Notes: generated by a model not told the origin, from the letters alone. DNA of 64,000 bases from Seminavis robusta (GCA_903772945.1 CAICTM010000187.1:1-64000); one strand, 5' to 3'. Shown: positions 1 through 10,843, numbered from the stretch's first letter. Numbers and translations: made by a program.

Positions 1-38
1 TTCAGGGCCGCATTCTTCCAGAATAAGGCGCAATCGCA

Positions 39-1383
39 TTACGCGATCGTTATTGAATTTCTTACATGTAATATTCTTTGTGGTCCGTATGTACTACGAT
101 CTTCTGTCCTAGAAGAATGGTAAGGAATTCTTTCAGAGTTTCTACGATACCGAGAAGTTCCTTCTCGGGTAACTGTAACGTGTCTGAGGCAGAGTTGGTT
201 GAGCTTCCTGCTCTGTAGAACGCCGATAGGTTTCCCCTTCTGGGCAATTACCGCACCTAGTTGAGTATCACTCGCATCCGTGTAGATAACGAATGTATCG
301 TTGAAGTCAGGGTAGGGGAGCAAGGTTTATTTGCTGATAATCTTCTTCATCTGGCTAAAGTCCTTTTCGTGTTCGGCTTCCCATTCCACTTCGTTGTTTG
401 GAAGTCAACGAAGCGATGGGGGCCAGTACATGTGATCGGGTCTAATCCACATGTCCAGATAGTAGTTCATTGTCCAATGATCTACGGAGTTCCTTCCTGT
501 TGGTAGGAAGAGGATACTTGATCGCTCTATTCTCTTGGTTATAGGTTGGCCCTTCTCGAGTATCCAATTCTCTAGATTCAAGTTCCTTTCGAGAGAAGGC
601 TGTGTAGTTGATTTAACGACTTCTCGAAGCTTGGAAGACTTCATCAACTATTCAACGCGATCCTAGATCGACGTGTTAGGATGAGTGATCATCAATGTAT
701 GCACGGACATTTTCTAAGTCATGCATTGTTTCATCTTCCTTGAAGATGTCGGGACTATTACATAGCCCATTGGCAACCTCTGGTACTCTCTTTCCCCCGG
801 AGTAATGGTAAGTGTTGCTTCGAGTAGGTGACAGCTCGATGTGTAGTTCCCTGTTCAGGTCTAGACTAGTAGGCGATTGAATCCTTTAGTTCAAGAGCAT
901 GTCTGTATTTTTGGGATAGGATAAGGCTTCCGCTTGAATCCTTTGTTCGTTCCGAAATCAGAGATGAATCGTACAGATCCTCTTTCTTGGGAATGATAAA
1001 GTTGGCGCCGCCCACTGGAACAGATTCACCTTCTTGAGTACTCCTGCCTCGAGAGACGTTCAACCTCCTTCTTAAGAGTGTTGGTTGACCGTGGAGTAGG
1101 GTAGCCCTTGATATAGGGTTTAGTCGGGACGAAGTTCTACTCGTAGTCGTCCATCGCCACTTCCCAAAGTATCCTCGAGTCAAGACTTGTATAAGGCATG
1201 AGGCGTTCTTGCTCTTCCTTTTAACTGTTTCGACTCTTGGCACTGCCTTAAGTCTATTGTTCGTATTTCGTCAAGAATTCTTCTGAGACATCTGCATGTC
1301 TGAAGCTGCAGGATCAGAATGGAGAAGTTTCCTCTTCTTTGGTATCGCATCTTTGGGGGAAAAATGCGGTCCCCCACTGACAT
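39..1383 (-). pseudogene. Remnant pol (reverse transcriptase-RNase H) of copy A
   Basis: Fragments of gypsy-type pol lie in several frames. The RNase H part contains FVIYTDASDTQLGAVIAQ (323 downward), and a neighbouring frame contains EKELLGIVETLKEF followed by VVHTDHK (247-62), the usual order for a Ty3/gypsy RNase H. Between 866 and 1243 the start of the RT domain can be seen (FIIPKKEDL). Frameshifts and stops separate all pieces, so this is a pseudogene. No integrase is visible; it would lie beyond the left edge. Confidence 0.8.
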
Positions 1384-2230
1384 GGAGTGAAATCAAACTT
1401 GATACTAGTCGAGAGATTCTGACCTACTATCAGTCTTCGCCCCCAAGTTCTTGGTGACGTGTAAAATCCATTGATAATTCTATCTTCGTGGAATCAGGAA
1501 TCCAGTGTTGCCCTTGCACTTCGTGCGGGGTTTAATTCCTTCAGTAGCAAGCAGTCCAGTGTTTGGACGCCCCCTGATCTTCATCGTAAATTCTTTAAGA
1601 ATGAGCTTGAGCAATTACAATGTTCCGAATGCTTCTGATTCCAAAGCAACAGGGTGTAACTGGTTTTGTTCCCTTTTTACTCGCTTTGATTAAATCTAAC
1701 ATAAACGATGGTTTGAGGTCTGTTGTCGTTGCGACGTTGTACGAGTTGATTGGCACAGGACGAAGGTTAACGATGCTGAAAGATCGTCAGGTTGATTGAG
1801 CAGTCATGTTCTAGGCAATTCAGTAATTTGCCGTAGACTTGTATCAGTTGCAAACAAATTCTTGTTTACTATTGTGAGATATCTTCATACTTTAGGATGA
1901 GAAATCGGAACATGGGTTCGTTGATCATCATCCTGGCCTAATCCTCAGATGAGGATCTCTCCATCCGCAATGATTGAAATTGATAGAGGAGTGGTCCTCA
2001 TTGTCAGAGTCTTCTGATTTTGCGCTTGGGCACATGGTTGCGAAGTTTGAAAGTGGTGGCACGAGACCTCGTCGATTCTCGTTGTCTTCGTCATCGTCGA
2101 CGAGAGAAAGAATGGGTTTGTCACGCAACTGTTTCTCAAAGTTGCGGAACGAATGCTTTCCTTGAGCCATCTTCATGGTGAACGAATAGGTTGAGGGTAG
2201 CTGAAAAGCTATTGTGTTTGGTTAACAAAA

Positions 2231-2668
2231 TGCACTACGCTAAAAGCTAAAGCTAGTGTAAAGATCTTTTGAGTGTTTTGAGTTTGAGAGAATTTGAAAG
2301 TATGAGAGAGATTAGAAACCTATGAAAACTAATCAACGAGAGAGATCACATTCAAGGGATCGTAGATCTGCTTTCCCGCGGGAGACTATAAAGCTGTGAT
2401 AGAGTAGGTTGTGTAGTAGTCCTAGTCTCTCCACGATCCTAAAACGGAACGCGTAATGGAAGTTTGGTCTAGCCTGGATCTAGTTAGCGTGGAGTATTAC
2501 TCCACGCTGGCTAAATATCGTAGAGCGATGTTCATCATCAACCTAGTAAGACTGCGCGGGTCATTGAGAACCCTGTCTCAAATGACTATCACGAGAGACT
2601 CAGTTATGAGTCGAACTCAAACCCTATCTAGATCGAGTCGCGAATAAGGCTAAGCGTGTATTGCATTA
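2231..2668 (-). repeat. LTR of copy A
   Basis: This segment matches the reverse complement of 5834-6253, with scattered mismatches and indels. In element orientation it ends in GCGTAGTGCA, giving the usual CA terminus, and sits directly upstream of the gag remnant as a 5' LTR should. Shared internal landmarks are the pair of inverted TCCACGC motifs and the run GAACCCTGTCTCA. The outer edge near 2668 is where similarity to the other LTR stops and may not be the true terminus. Confidence 0.7.
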
Positions 2669-2721
2669 CCTCCTCAGGAGATGACTTCTAGCTCTGCCAG
2701 GTAGCAGTTACGGATCTAGCT

Positions 2722-3703
2722 GTGCAGGCCAACCGTGAACTACGTTGGAATGCCTGCGCCTACTTGCAGTCAACGGCATTCCTCACGCGACATACGTGTG
2801 GGAAGACGAAGCCACTTCCAAGCACGTTTCCAGAATGCTGGGACGGAGCAGCTCAGCCTGCTTGGACGACTCTGACATTACGTTGCATAAATGCCTGTGA
2901 TCGAAGCGGTCGTCCCTACAGGGCTCTTGAAAAGCAGAAACGCTTCATGCCCGCAAGATGGTAAGCCTGCTGATATGTCCACTCGGGCTTATGCAACAAC
3001 CTCAGTCGGATGAACACCGATGAACTCCTCGTCTACCACCTTTTGGACCCAACCAAACGTTGAACCATGACGAAGTCATTGACATTTTGTCATGGAATTC
3101 CACCTCGTGGATGAAGAAGATGACGAAACACGACTTCGATCCTTTCTCAGCTCCTAACGAGAAACCATTGGATTCTGCGAACGCATGGAATCCTCCGAAG
3201 ACTTTGAAAGGGCGGTGATACCAAGCAAGCTCCTCGAAAAAGAACAACAGCAAAAGTACAAGTCTACCTGCAACAACGACCACTTTCCAAGAACGAAGAA
3301 AAATGGTGCGACTACCACGAGTCCAGCACTCACAACACTGCTGACTGCATGACTTGAAGAAACTCAAGGCAAGTCTCAGTCTCGTCTGACAACGATAACA
3401 AACCAGCGTACAACAAGAAAAGACTTGAAACGCAAGTCCGACGACGCCAAGACCAAACCAAGAAGGAAACTATCTGTCCTCATGAGAAAGTTTCCAACGC
3501 TGCGGTCAGGGCGATCGCAAGAAGAAAAGCGAATGCAACATGTTGCCAAGCGCATGTCAGACAACTCCGACAACGAGGACGACTCCTCTGTTGGATGCCA
3601 TCAACATGATGACAAGAAATGGTGCTGTCGACAAGGCGCTTGCCGAATTCGGACTTCAATCATTCGGTGGAGAGATCTCCGTCTGAGGATTAGGCCAGGA
3701 TGA
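2722..3703 (+). pseudogene. Remnant gag of copy B
   Basis: Gag-like coding pieces occur in shifting frames. Around 3168-3260 one reads GFCERMESSEDFERA and then a Lys/Gln-rich stretch, as in gypsy gag C-terminal regions. Around 3300-3350 the nucleocapsid-like motif WCDYHESSTHNTADC appears, which resembles the Cys/His motif preceding the protease in this class. The end at 3703 (WRDLRLRIRPG) matches the end of the gag remnant of copy A at 1928. Several in-frame stops make it a pseudogene. Confidence 0.65.
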
Positions 3704-4499
3704 TGATTCACGGAACCATTGTTCCGATTTCCTATACCTAAGTGATGAAGATATCTCACTAAATAGTAAACAAGATTTGTTTGCAACTAACAAAGTCTAC
3801 GCAAATTAGATAATGCCTAGTAACTACTCAACTAGACACACTGACGATCTGTTCAGCATCGTTAACTTCGTCCATGCCAATCAACTCATCAACGTCGCCG
3901 ACAAGAGACCTCGAAACTATCGTCTATGTTAGATTTATCAGACGAGCAAAAGGGAAACGAAAACCCATTACACTCTGTTGCTTACTGGATTACAGAAGCA
4001 GTCCGGAACTTTAATTACTCAAACTCAAGTAAGAGTTTACTCATGAAGTATCACGGGGGCGTCCAAACACTAGGACTGCTTCTATGAAGGAATTGAAACC
4101 CCGCACGAAGTGCAAGGGCACACTCGGATTCCTGAGTTCACGATGATAGAATTTTCAAATGGAATTTACACGTCACCAAGAACTTGGGGCGCAAGACGTG
4201 ATCGTAGTCAAGACACTCTCGGCGACCTAAGAATCAAGTTTGATTTCACTACCATGTCATTGGGGTGGAACCACGCATTTTTCCCGGCGAAAGATGGCAT
4301 ACCAATGGAAAGGAGAACTTCTCCATTTTCATCCTGCAGCTGTCAGCGACATGCAGATAGTCTCAAGAGAATTCTTGACACGACATACGAACAAATAGAC
4401 TTAAGGCAGATGTGCCAGAGTCGAAAACCGTTAAATAAGGAAGAGCAAGAACTGCCTCATGCCTTTTCAACCAAGTGCTTCGACCCGTCAAGGATACTT

Positions 4500-5460
4500 G
4501 GGAGAGTGCGAATGGACGACTCACGAAGTAGAAACTTCGTCCCGACGCTAAATCCTATTATACTAGGGCTCACCCTACTCCACGGTCCTACCAACACTCT
4601 AAGAAAGGTTGAACGTCTCTGCAGGCAGGAGTACTCAAGAATAATCGTTCCCAGTGGGCGCCCAACTTTATCATTCCCAAGAAAGAGGGATCGTACGATT
4701 CATCTCTGATTTCAGGAACCAAACAAACGGAGCAAGCGGAAGCTTTATCCTATCCCAAAAATACGAGGATGCTCTTGAACCTAAATGGATTCAAGTGCCC
4801 TACAGTCTAGACCGAACAACGGGACAACTACCACATCGAGCTGTCACCTCACTCGAAGCAACACTATACCATTGCACTCCTGGAGGGAAAGCACGAGTAC
4901 CAGAAGTTGCCAATGGGCTTATGTAATAGTCCCGACATCTTCCAAGGAAGATGAAAAAACGCATGCATGACTTAGAAAATGTCCGTGCATACATTGATGA
5001 TCAACTCATCCTAACGGACGTCGATCTAACGGATCGCGTTGAATAGTTAGATGACCTTTCCAAAGACTTCCGGAAGTCGGGATGGAAATCAACACTACAA
5101 GGCCTTCCTCGAAAGGAAGAACTGGAGTATCCAGACAATTGGACTACTCGAAAGGAACCAACCCAACTTATAATAGATGCGATCCAGCTATCCTCTTCCT
5201 ACCAACAGGAAGGAACTTCGTAGATTCATTGGACCAATGAACTACCAAGGGCTGCTCCAAGACAGCAGACGGAGTAACCATCGTTCTGAAACGACGTGGT
5301 TACCCATATCCATGACCGTTGTCATGGACAGAGAACGTGAGTCCCGCGCAGAGGTCAGAAAGACTCTCCGGGATGAACATGGACTTCGTCGCAAGTTACG
5401 CGCGTCAATCGTGACAAGACTCACCACAACCGTTCAAAGCAAACCGGAAATACATTAAGA
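4500..5460 (+). pseudogene. Remnant pol (reverse transcriptase) of copy B
   Basis: Broken gypsy-type RT. In order one can read VRFISDF (about 4690), SPHSKQ (about 4850), EYQKLPMGL (about 4900) and the catalytic YIDD box encoded at 4990-5001. The pieces lie in at least two frames and are separated by stops, so no enzyme could be made. The order and spacing of the motifs are those of Ty3/gypsy RT palm and finger regions. Downstream of 5460 the sequence is too decayed to assign. Confidence 0.75.
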
Positions 5461-5833
5461 ACGTCGCCAACCACTATCCAGAAGAACACGATAGGGAGAC
5501 CGACACGTGTCCCTATCAACACCATGTCAACGATACTACGATGATTCATCAGTATCAGAACCGTTAGTACGGTCAGCCAACGACAAGGTCCTTACCACAC
5601 AGACCGAGTAATAACAATGGCACTGTACGGCTCCGACATACTACCGCCAGTAGCGGCACAGTCTACCAGACTTGGAACATAAGGTATTTACACCCATACA
5701 AGGCCTGATCCCCTTGTAGGATTGCCATCGTGCGACGCACATTCTACATCCAATCTCCGGAGAGTGCCCCGCACTTTAAATCAATGTTCTCCTTGTCCGA
5801 CGATGTCGTGCCTTCCGTGACCTTGTCAGGGGG

Positions 5834-6253
5834 CGAATGCAATACACGGCTCTTAGCCTTGTTCGCGACTCGTCCTAGATAGGGTTTGAGTTGACTCATG
5901 ACGTAGTCCTTCGCGAAAGTCATTGAGACAGGGTTCTCAATGACCGCTCTAGTCATACTAGGTTGATGATGAAACATCGCTCTAGATATTTAGCCAGCGT
6001 GGAGTACTTCCACGCTACTAGATAATGCTAGGCGAATCTTCCACGCGTTCCGTTTTTGGATCGTGGAGTGAGTAGGATTGCTACCGCAACCTACTCTATC
6101 ACACTCTACAGTCTCCGCGGAGTTCAGATCTACGATCCTTTTTGTTGTCTCTCTCGTTGATTAGTTTTCATAGCTTCTAATCCTCTCATAACTTTCATTC
6201 TCTCAAACTCAAAACACTCGAAAGATCTTTACACTAGCTTTTAGCGTAGTGCA
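5834..6253 (+). repeat. 3' LTR of copy B
   Basis: Inverted match to the LTR at 2231-2668. It ends at TAGCGTAGTGCA (6242-6253), just where the LTR of copy A ends. Its last bases supply the final three codons, including the stop, of the minus-strand ORF 6241-7503. Confidence 0.7.
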
Positions 6254-7503
6254 CTGGGGGCAGCAGCGCCCGGATTTAGGATAGCTTCGTTGACCCACAG
6301 GAAGTAATGGCCTTGGCACACCACCGAGAAGGGGGAGAGGCCTTCGCCCAATGTGGTCCCTTGACCGTTCACGAAGTACTTGCGGAAGACACGATCCAGA
6401 ATGTGTCCAGTGACCAAGGGTTTGTTCGCGAGGTTAATGGGCAGTGCCGAAGCCTGAGTGCGTTCGTCTAGTTGAGCTTGCAAGATCCCGTGTTCGTTCC
6501 CCTTGGGGGACTTCGCGAGCAGACGGTGAATAACGGGAAGGTTTGCGTCATCGGCCACGTTGCAGAGGTTGTGGACGTGAGTGGCTAGGGCGACCCCGAA
6601 TTTATCCGTGAAGGTTTTGTTGCTCTTCTCACGGTTATACTGGAGTTGTTGTTCAACAGTGGCCTCCAGCGTATCACGTAGGTTCGTGATTCCCACGTTG
6701 AAGGTTGCGTTGGTTAGGCCCGGACCTACCGCGCCAAGCGCTGCCATGTAGGGGGGGAGTACCCGGTTTGTGCTTCGTTGGAGCGCGTTTGCGCTAATGG
6801 GCGCGGCCGCGTTAGCAGCAGCATTACTAGTGGACGTGTGACCTCCAGCGACCAACGTGCAACAGGCGTGGAACCATTGGACCAAAGGGGCGATGGCAGC
6901 CTGTCGCGCAGGATCCGCGTGAGTCATCTCGGGGGTAAGGACTTCCGCACGGAACTGGGGAAGACTGTACTGCCCTTCGGGACGGGCCACAAGGACGGCT
7001 TCAGAGAGATAGGACGGAAGAGGCATCACACGACGGACCCGGAAGACATCAGTGTCCGCGACACCACCGCCGTGGGGGCCACTGTGTAGCACAGGAGCCG
7101 GCGCAGTGGGAAACATCGTTCCTCCGTCAATAATTGTCAAGTTGTGGCAGGTTACGTCAGCCATGCGCTCGAACGCTGACATGGGAAGGACCACCGTGAT
7201 AGCGCTTCGAAGGTCGTTCCCCACCACAATAGCGTAGAGATTGTCGTAAGGAGAGACCTGGCTAGGATTCACGGGGTAGGCGTAGAGTGAGTGTCCAATG
7301 TAGATATTCGTTTCGTCATTTTGGAGGACGAAGCCAAAGGTGATAGGTGAACGAAGGCAAAATTGGCTCATAACGCGAGAGGCAACATCACGATTTGCAT
7401 TCGAGGCGCCGCCCACAGAAGTGAGGATATCAGTGTAGTTAGGAGCATGTACCTCCCATGCCGCTGCACGAGAGACGAGATCCGAAAAATTAGAGCTGGC
7501 CAT
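6241..7503 (-). CDS. Unidentified 420-residue protein, C-terminus cut by an LTR
   Basis: One long intronless ORF opening with ATG at 7503. The protein is Ala-rich, with no signal peptide or membrane segment. I do not recognise a named domain. A middle stretch of small residues (about 215-240, Asn/Ala/Ser) separates an N-terminal beta-rich part from a C-terminal alpha-rich part. The last codons (CTA CGC TAA) come from the retrotransposon LTR, so the natural C-terminus has been lost and the ORF is probably a truncated gene. Because it sits in transposon-rich DNA, it could itself be the first ORF (gag-like) of another element; this is a guess. It is intact otherwise, without frameshifts, so the LTR insertion may be young relative to decay of this ORF. 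Confidence 0.55.
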   Translation of the reverse strand: MASSNFSDLVSRAAAWEVHAPNYTDILTSVGGASNANRDVASRVMSQFCLRSPITFGFVLQNDETNIYIGHSLYAYPVNPSQVSPYDNLYAIVVGNDLRSAITVVLPMSAFERMADVTCHNLTIIDGGTMFPTAPAPVLHSGPHGGGVADTDVFRVRRVMPLPSYLSEAVLVARPEGQYSLPQFRAEVLTPEMTHADPARQAAIAPLVQWFHACCTLVAGGHTSTSNAAANAAAPISANALQRSTNRVLPPYMAALGAVGPGLTNATFNVGITNLRDTLEATVEQQLQYNREKSNKTFTDKFGVALATHVHNLCNVADDANLPVIHRLLAKSPKGNEHGILQAQLDERTQASALPINLANKPLVTGHILDRVFRKYFVNGQGTTLGEGLSPFSVVCQGHYFLWVNEAILNPGAAAPSALR

Positions 7504-8095
7504 GGTGAGGGTCGAAAAGATACGAAACCTGATGCCGGCGCAAGAGATTAATCTAATCTAGGTTCTTGCCTTCAGCGTCGACTGAATGAAGAATTGTGAG
7601 CTGAGAGAGAGACAACCTTCTTGCGATCGGCAGTTCAATGGCTGATCTTGGCTAGGTCGCTGGCTTTAGTGATTCATGGTTGCCGCTGTCGATCTTGCCA
7701 AATGTGGTCTTGGACGGGCGTCGTTGCCTTAAGGGTAATCTTGTTCGAGAGGCATTGAGGAGCTGATGCGGTGCATCATCATGTGGGGTATTCATTTCCG
7801 GAACACAGGTGATGACCTGCGAGATGTAGAGATGTACTTGAGTTGTAGGTGAGGAGCGCCGGAATTAATTTTGCAATTTGTGAGATGGTCCTCTCGGCAA
7901 CCATGATTAGGGTCATAGTTGCGAGAACCCATCAGGGTTCAAGTTTCCACGCTGCGGGGCGTGGAAACTCGGACGGGGGGTTCCCCAGGCGTGTTGCTGC
8001 TCAACACATAGCTATGGTTTTCTCTTCTATTCTGACACTGAAGAAAACCGGCGACTTACCCTTGCTTTTCAAATCACCAACTTGGCCGTCATGGG
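7504..8095. other. Non-coding stretch upstream of the truncated ORF
   Basis: No gene is visible. It holds a perfect 11-bp stem with a 6-nt loop at 7942-7969 (arms AGTTTCCACGC and GCGTGGAAACT). The rest looks like ordinary spacer and the 5' flank of the ORF ending at 7503. Confidence 0.4.
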
Positions 8096-8470
8096 CCGAG
8101 AACTGACCGCCATCCCATGGTCCATAGGATTCAATGAGGGATGGCTTTTGAATCTGCACCAGAGAAGGACGGCTTGAGTGAGGCTTGATAGTCGAGACAA
8201 TAGAGGTGCGACCGATTGATTCGATTCAAATAACTAAAACAACTCACCTGTTGGCGGGCCAGATCTGACTGCCTTTCTGTGGTCCATAGAAATTCAATGA
8301 GGGATGGCTTTCGAATCTGCACCTTCAATAACACTCTTGATTATAGGTATGCTTACCTCCGTACCACCGTACCAGTCGTTCGATCGATCGATTCAACACC
8401 GCTCTTGTCGGCCAAGCTCGGATTTCTCTCCTGTTTGCCATAGCAATTCAATGAGGGAGAGAAGTCAGTG
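8096..8470. repeat. Degenerate ~160-bp tandem repeat
   Basis: The core ATTCAATGAGGG recurs at 8129, 8292 and 8446, i.e. spaced 163 and 154 bp. In the first two units it is preceded by a GGTCCATAG block and followed by GATGGCTTT and then AATCTGCACC. The third unit is shorter. No coding signal is seen; the units look like remnants of a short tandem duplication. Confidence 0.6.
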
Positions 8471-8939
8471 CTGTGCCTTCAAAAAAGACTTGATGGACGT
8501 ATCGAATCGAATCCTTGAATGATTCAGTTTATCCTTAACCTTCATTCTATCCACGAATCGATCTAAATCTTTCGAAAGAGAACATGTTACTTAACCATAC
8601 ACAGGGCACACACACACGTGTACAGACATTAAAAAACGTTAAGTACAGGTTTGGTACTTACGGATACACATGACCGTTTATTCTGCAACTGAAGTGCCGC
8701 TACTCTATTTTACACAGTAAATGCCGGCAAATCGATTCCAGAGTGCAACTGAGGGGGTAACCAAAAGGTGCGTCGTCTCAGGAGACGTAATTTCAATCGA
8801 ATAATGATGCATGCCAATGAGCTTGGTACCGGTACCGGTAGCGAAGTCACGCGGTCTGTTGTTGATGTTTGTACGCAATGTATCTACAAGGCTGATAGCC
8901 CATGGTCTATCTCTTTCATTATCTTGTTCAGTTCGCTCG

Positions 8940-9725
8940 AACGCCACTGATGATAACCATGAGAGGCAGCATCGAAGTCAACACATTTGAAAACAGTATC
9001 TTTGAATGGCACGGGATTCTCTATTTACTGGAGAATACAGGTTGTGCTTACTCCCAACATGCGTCCAAGTGGTTCCCATCGTACGCCAATGCCTCCTACG
9101 CCCCCATTCGAGATTTTCACACGGGGAGAATTGTGGCCAATATCCTCCACCGGTGGACACCGGTACCGGTATGGGTTCATCGCACCCTTTCCTGATTATC
9201 AACATGAACAGCTCTGGCTGTTTGCATCCGACTGCAACAGATGCATAAAGCAACCTAACCATGAGTGTTTTGCACAAACTGGGATTGTGGCATGGACGCT
9301 GTTAGAACACAACAAAGGAAGCAGATCTTTGCCTCCATCATGCCACCCCTGGAAGCGTCACGAAATCCCTCACACCATGCCTCCCTACAACGTTCAGGTA
9401 ACAGCTGTGAGAAACTCTGTGACGGCTGCTGCAAAAGACAATGAGGCTTCTGCGGGGCAAACTGTACAATATGCCATGATGGCAGAACCATATTCATTCT
9501 ATGGCAACAACAATGGCAATGGCGATCTCTTTCAAGGATGGTCCCTTGTTGCCAACACCACACAACCATCAGGGGTATCATTTGTACCCATTGGTGGTCC
9601 ATCCATTCGATATTCACAGGGACACTATTATGTCTTGACAGGTGGGGATCATGTCGAGCTTCTTCGGACCACCAATCTTCATCAATGGGGACACAGTCCG
9701 AACAGCCCGCCAACCAACGAATCCA
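8940..9725 (+). pseudogene. Broken beta-propeller / glycoside hydrolase-like gene fragment
   Basis: Two reading frames carry one continuous protein. Frame one (about 8960-9140) gives SIFEWHGILYLLEN and on to FHTGRIVANI. The protein then continues in another frame (about 9165-9711) with GFIAPFPDYQHEQLWLF, later GPSIRYSQGHYYVLTGG and VELLRTTNLHQW. The last motifs look like blades of a five-bladed beta-propeller enzyme of the GH43 or related type. The frame change falls at 9148-9170, where ACCGGT-type sequence seems to have been inserted. The coding match stops near 9711-9725, exactly where a duplicated block begins, so the 3' end is missing. No clear start codon is present. Family assignment is tentative. 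Confidence 0.4.
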
Positions 9726-9962
9726 TCAACTCTTTGACTCTCAACTTTAGACTCTCCTCCTGGAGGATGCAGGAAAAAGTGATAAGTGAGAGGGGCATGC
9801 TGTCATCATGATAGCGTGTGATGAGCTGGACGCATTACATATAATATGTTCTCACCTCTTGGAGCAGTTTTGTGTGCTTCTTCAAAACCGATTCGTTGCA
9901 TGGGGCAATCTCATCATTGGTCAGGTTTCGTGAAAGTGATCTTGAAAGAGTGGCACGAAGCT
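9726..9962. repeat. Direct duplication, left copy
   Basis: These 237 bp match 10130-10366 at an offset of 404 bp with about ten differences. On the minus strand the block contains the end of one coiled-coil exon, a GT-AG intron and the start of the next exon of the gene described at 10044-10977. It therefore looks like a partial tandem gene duplication. Confidence 0.85.
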
Positions 9963-10129
9963 GGAGGCCGGGCCAACCCACGATAGATGCAAGTAACAGG
10001 TCAAAGACTTGGCTTACCTGCAGGTTCTCCTGTTGTAGCTTGGCTACCTCAGATTCAATCGACTTTTGCTTGGCCTCAACTTTTGCTTGGCCTCTTCCAG
10101 CTCGTTTTCATTGGAGGCCAATGAAACCG

Positions 10130-10366
10130 TCAACTCTTTGACTCTCAACTTTAGACTCTCCTCCTGGAGGATGCAGGAAAAAGTGATAAGTGAGAGGGGC
10201 ATGCTGTCATCATGATGGCGTGTGATGGGCTGGACATATTACATATAATATGTTCTCACCTGTTGGAGCAGTTTTGTGTGCTTCTTCAAAACCGATTCGA
10301 TGCATGGGGCAATCTCATCATCGGTCACGTTTCGTGAAAGTGATCTTGAAAGAGTGGCACGAAGCT
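10130..10366. repeat. Direct duplication, right copy
   Basis: Partner of 9726-9962. This copy lies inside the longer coiled-coil reading frame and is likely the source copy, since coding sequence continues on both sides of it. Confidence 0.85.
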
Positions 10367-10746
10367 TTTCTTTGTCGCAATGCTGAGCTTGCTGGCTTTG
10401 GAATTGGGCCTTCAGCGAAACGTCTTGATCGCAAAGTGCAACAACAGCATCCAGGACACCCCTTGCACGTGATATTCTCAAATGTTGATGAGATCATTTT
10501 TGCCATCTCCTCTTTCTCATCCAAGTATAGCTGGCAAGTTTTGACGTACTTTCCAAGCTTGGTCTTCAGAGCTTCATTGTCAAAGTAGGTCTTCTGGTGC
10601 TCAACAGCTGATGTGGAACTGTCGGCTGATTGGCTTGCATCCGCAAGCTGTGACTGCAAGGTGTTGATTTCAGATCGATATGCTTTCATGTCTTTGGATG
10701 CTTTTCGTAATGTCGCTTGGTATTGGCGTTCTTTCTCATCAGACAA

Positions 10747-10843
10747 ACTGGAACTGGAACTGGAACTGGAACTGGAACTGGAACTGGAACTGGAACTGGA
10801 ACTGGAACTGGAACTGGAACTGGAACTGGAACTGGAACTGGAA
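10747..10843. repeat. Hexanucleotide microsatellite (ACTGGA)n
   Basis: About 16 perfect copies of ACTGGA. On the minus strand in the gene frame it encodes alternating AGT and TCC codons, a pure serine run. The unit contains no stop in any of the six frames, so long spurious ORFs cross it on both strands. Confidence 0.97.

Larger units (their letters stand above)
1..2668 (-). mobile_element. Degenerate Ty3/gypsy LTR retrotransposon, copy A
   Basis: Read on the minus strand, this is a decayed gypsy-type element that runs off the left edge. From its LTR (2668 down to 2231) it passes a short gag remnant (2176-1928), a reverse transcriptase region (about 1380-400) and an RNase H stretch (323-39). 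The reading frame changes many times, so no full polyprotein survives. The plus strand at 2690-6253 carries a diverged inverted copy of the same family: both end gag with a WRD-x-LRIRPG motif, and both share the block around CCTTGCACTTCGTGCGGGG (near 1511 here, in reverse near 4102 there). Most of gag is missing between 2176 and the LTR. The family assignment rests on RT and RNase H motifs and is secure; the element is inactive. Confidence 0.85.
2690..6253 (+). mobile_element. Degenerate Ty3/gypsy LTR retrotransposon, copy B
   Basis: A second copy of the same family, on the plus strand. It holds gag remnants (about 2720-3703), RT and start of RNase H (about 4500-5460), and a 3' LTR (5834-6253). 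No 5' LTR is present: the left end abuts the LTR of copy A, so the two elements meet head to head and their internal parts form a large imperfect inverted repeat. The 3' LTR end lies inside an ORF on the other strand. Multiple stops and frameshifts mark it as dead. Confidence 0.85.
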
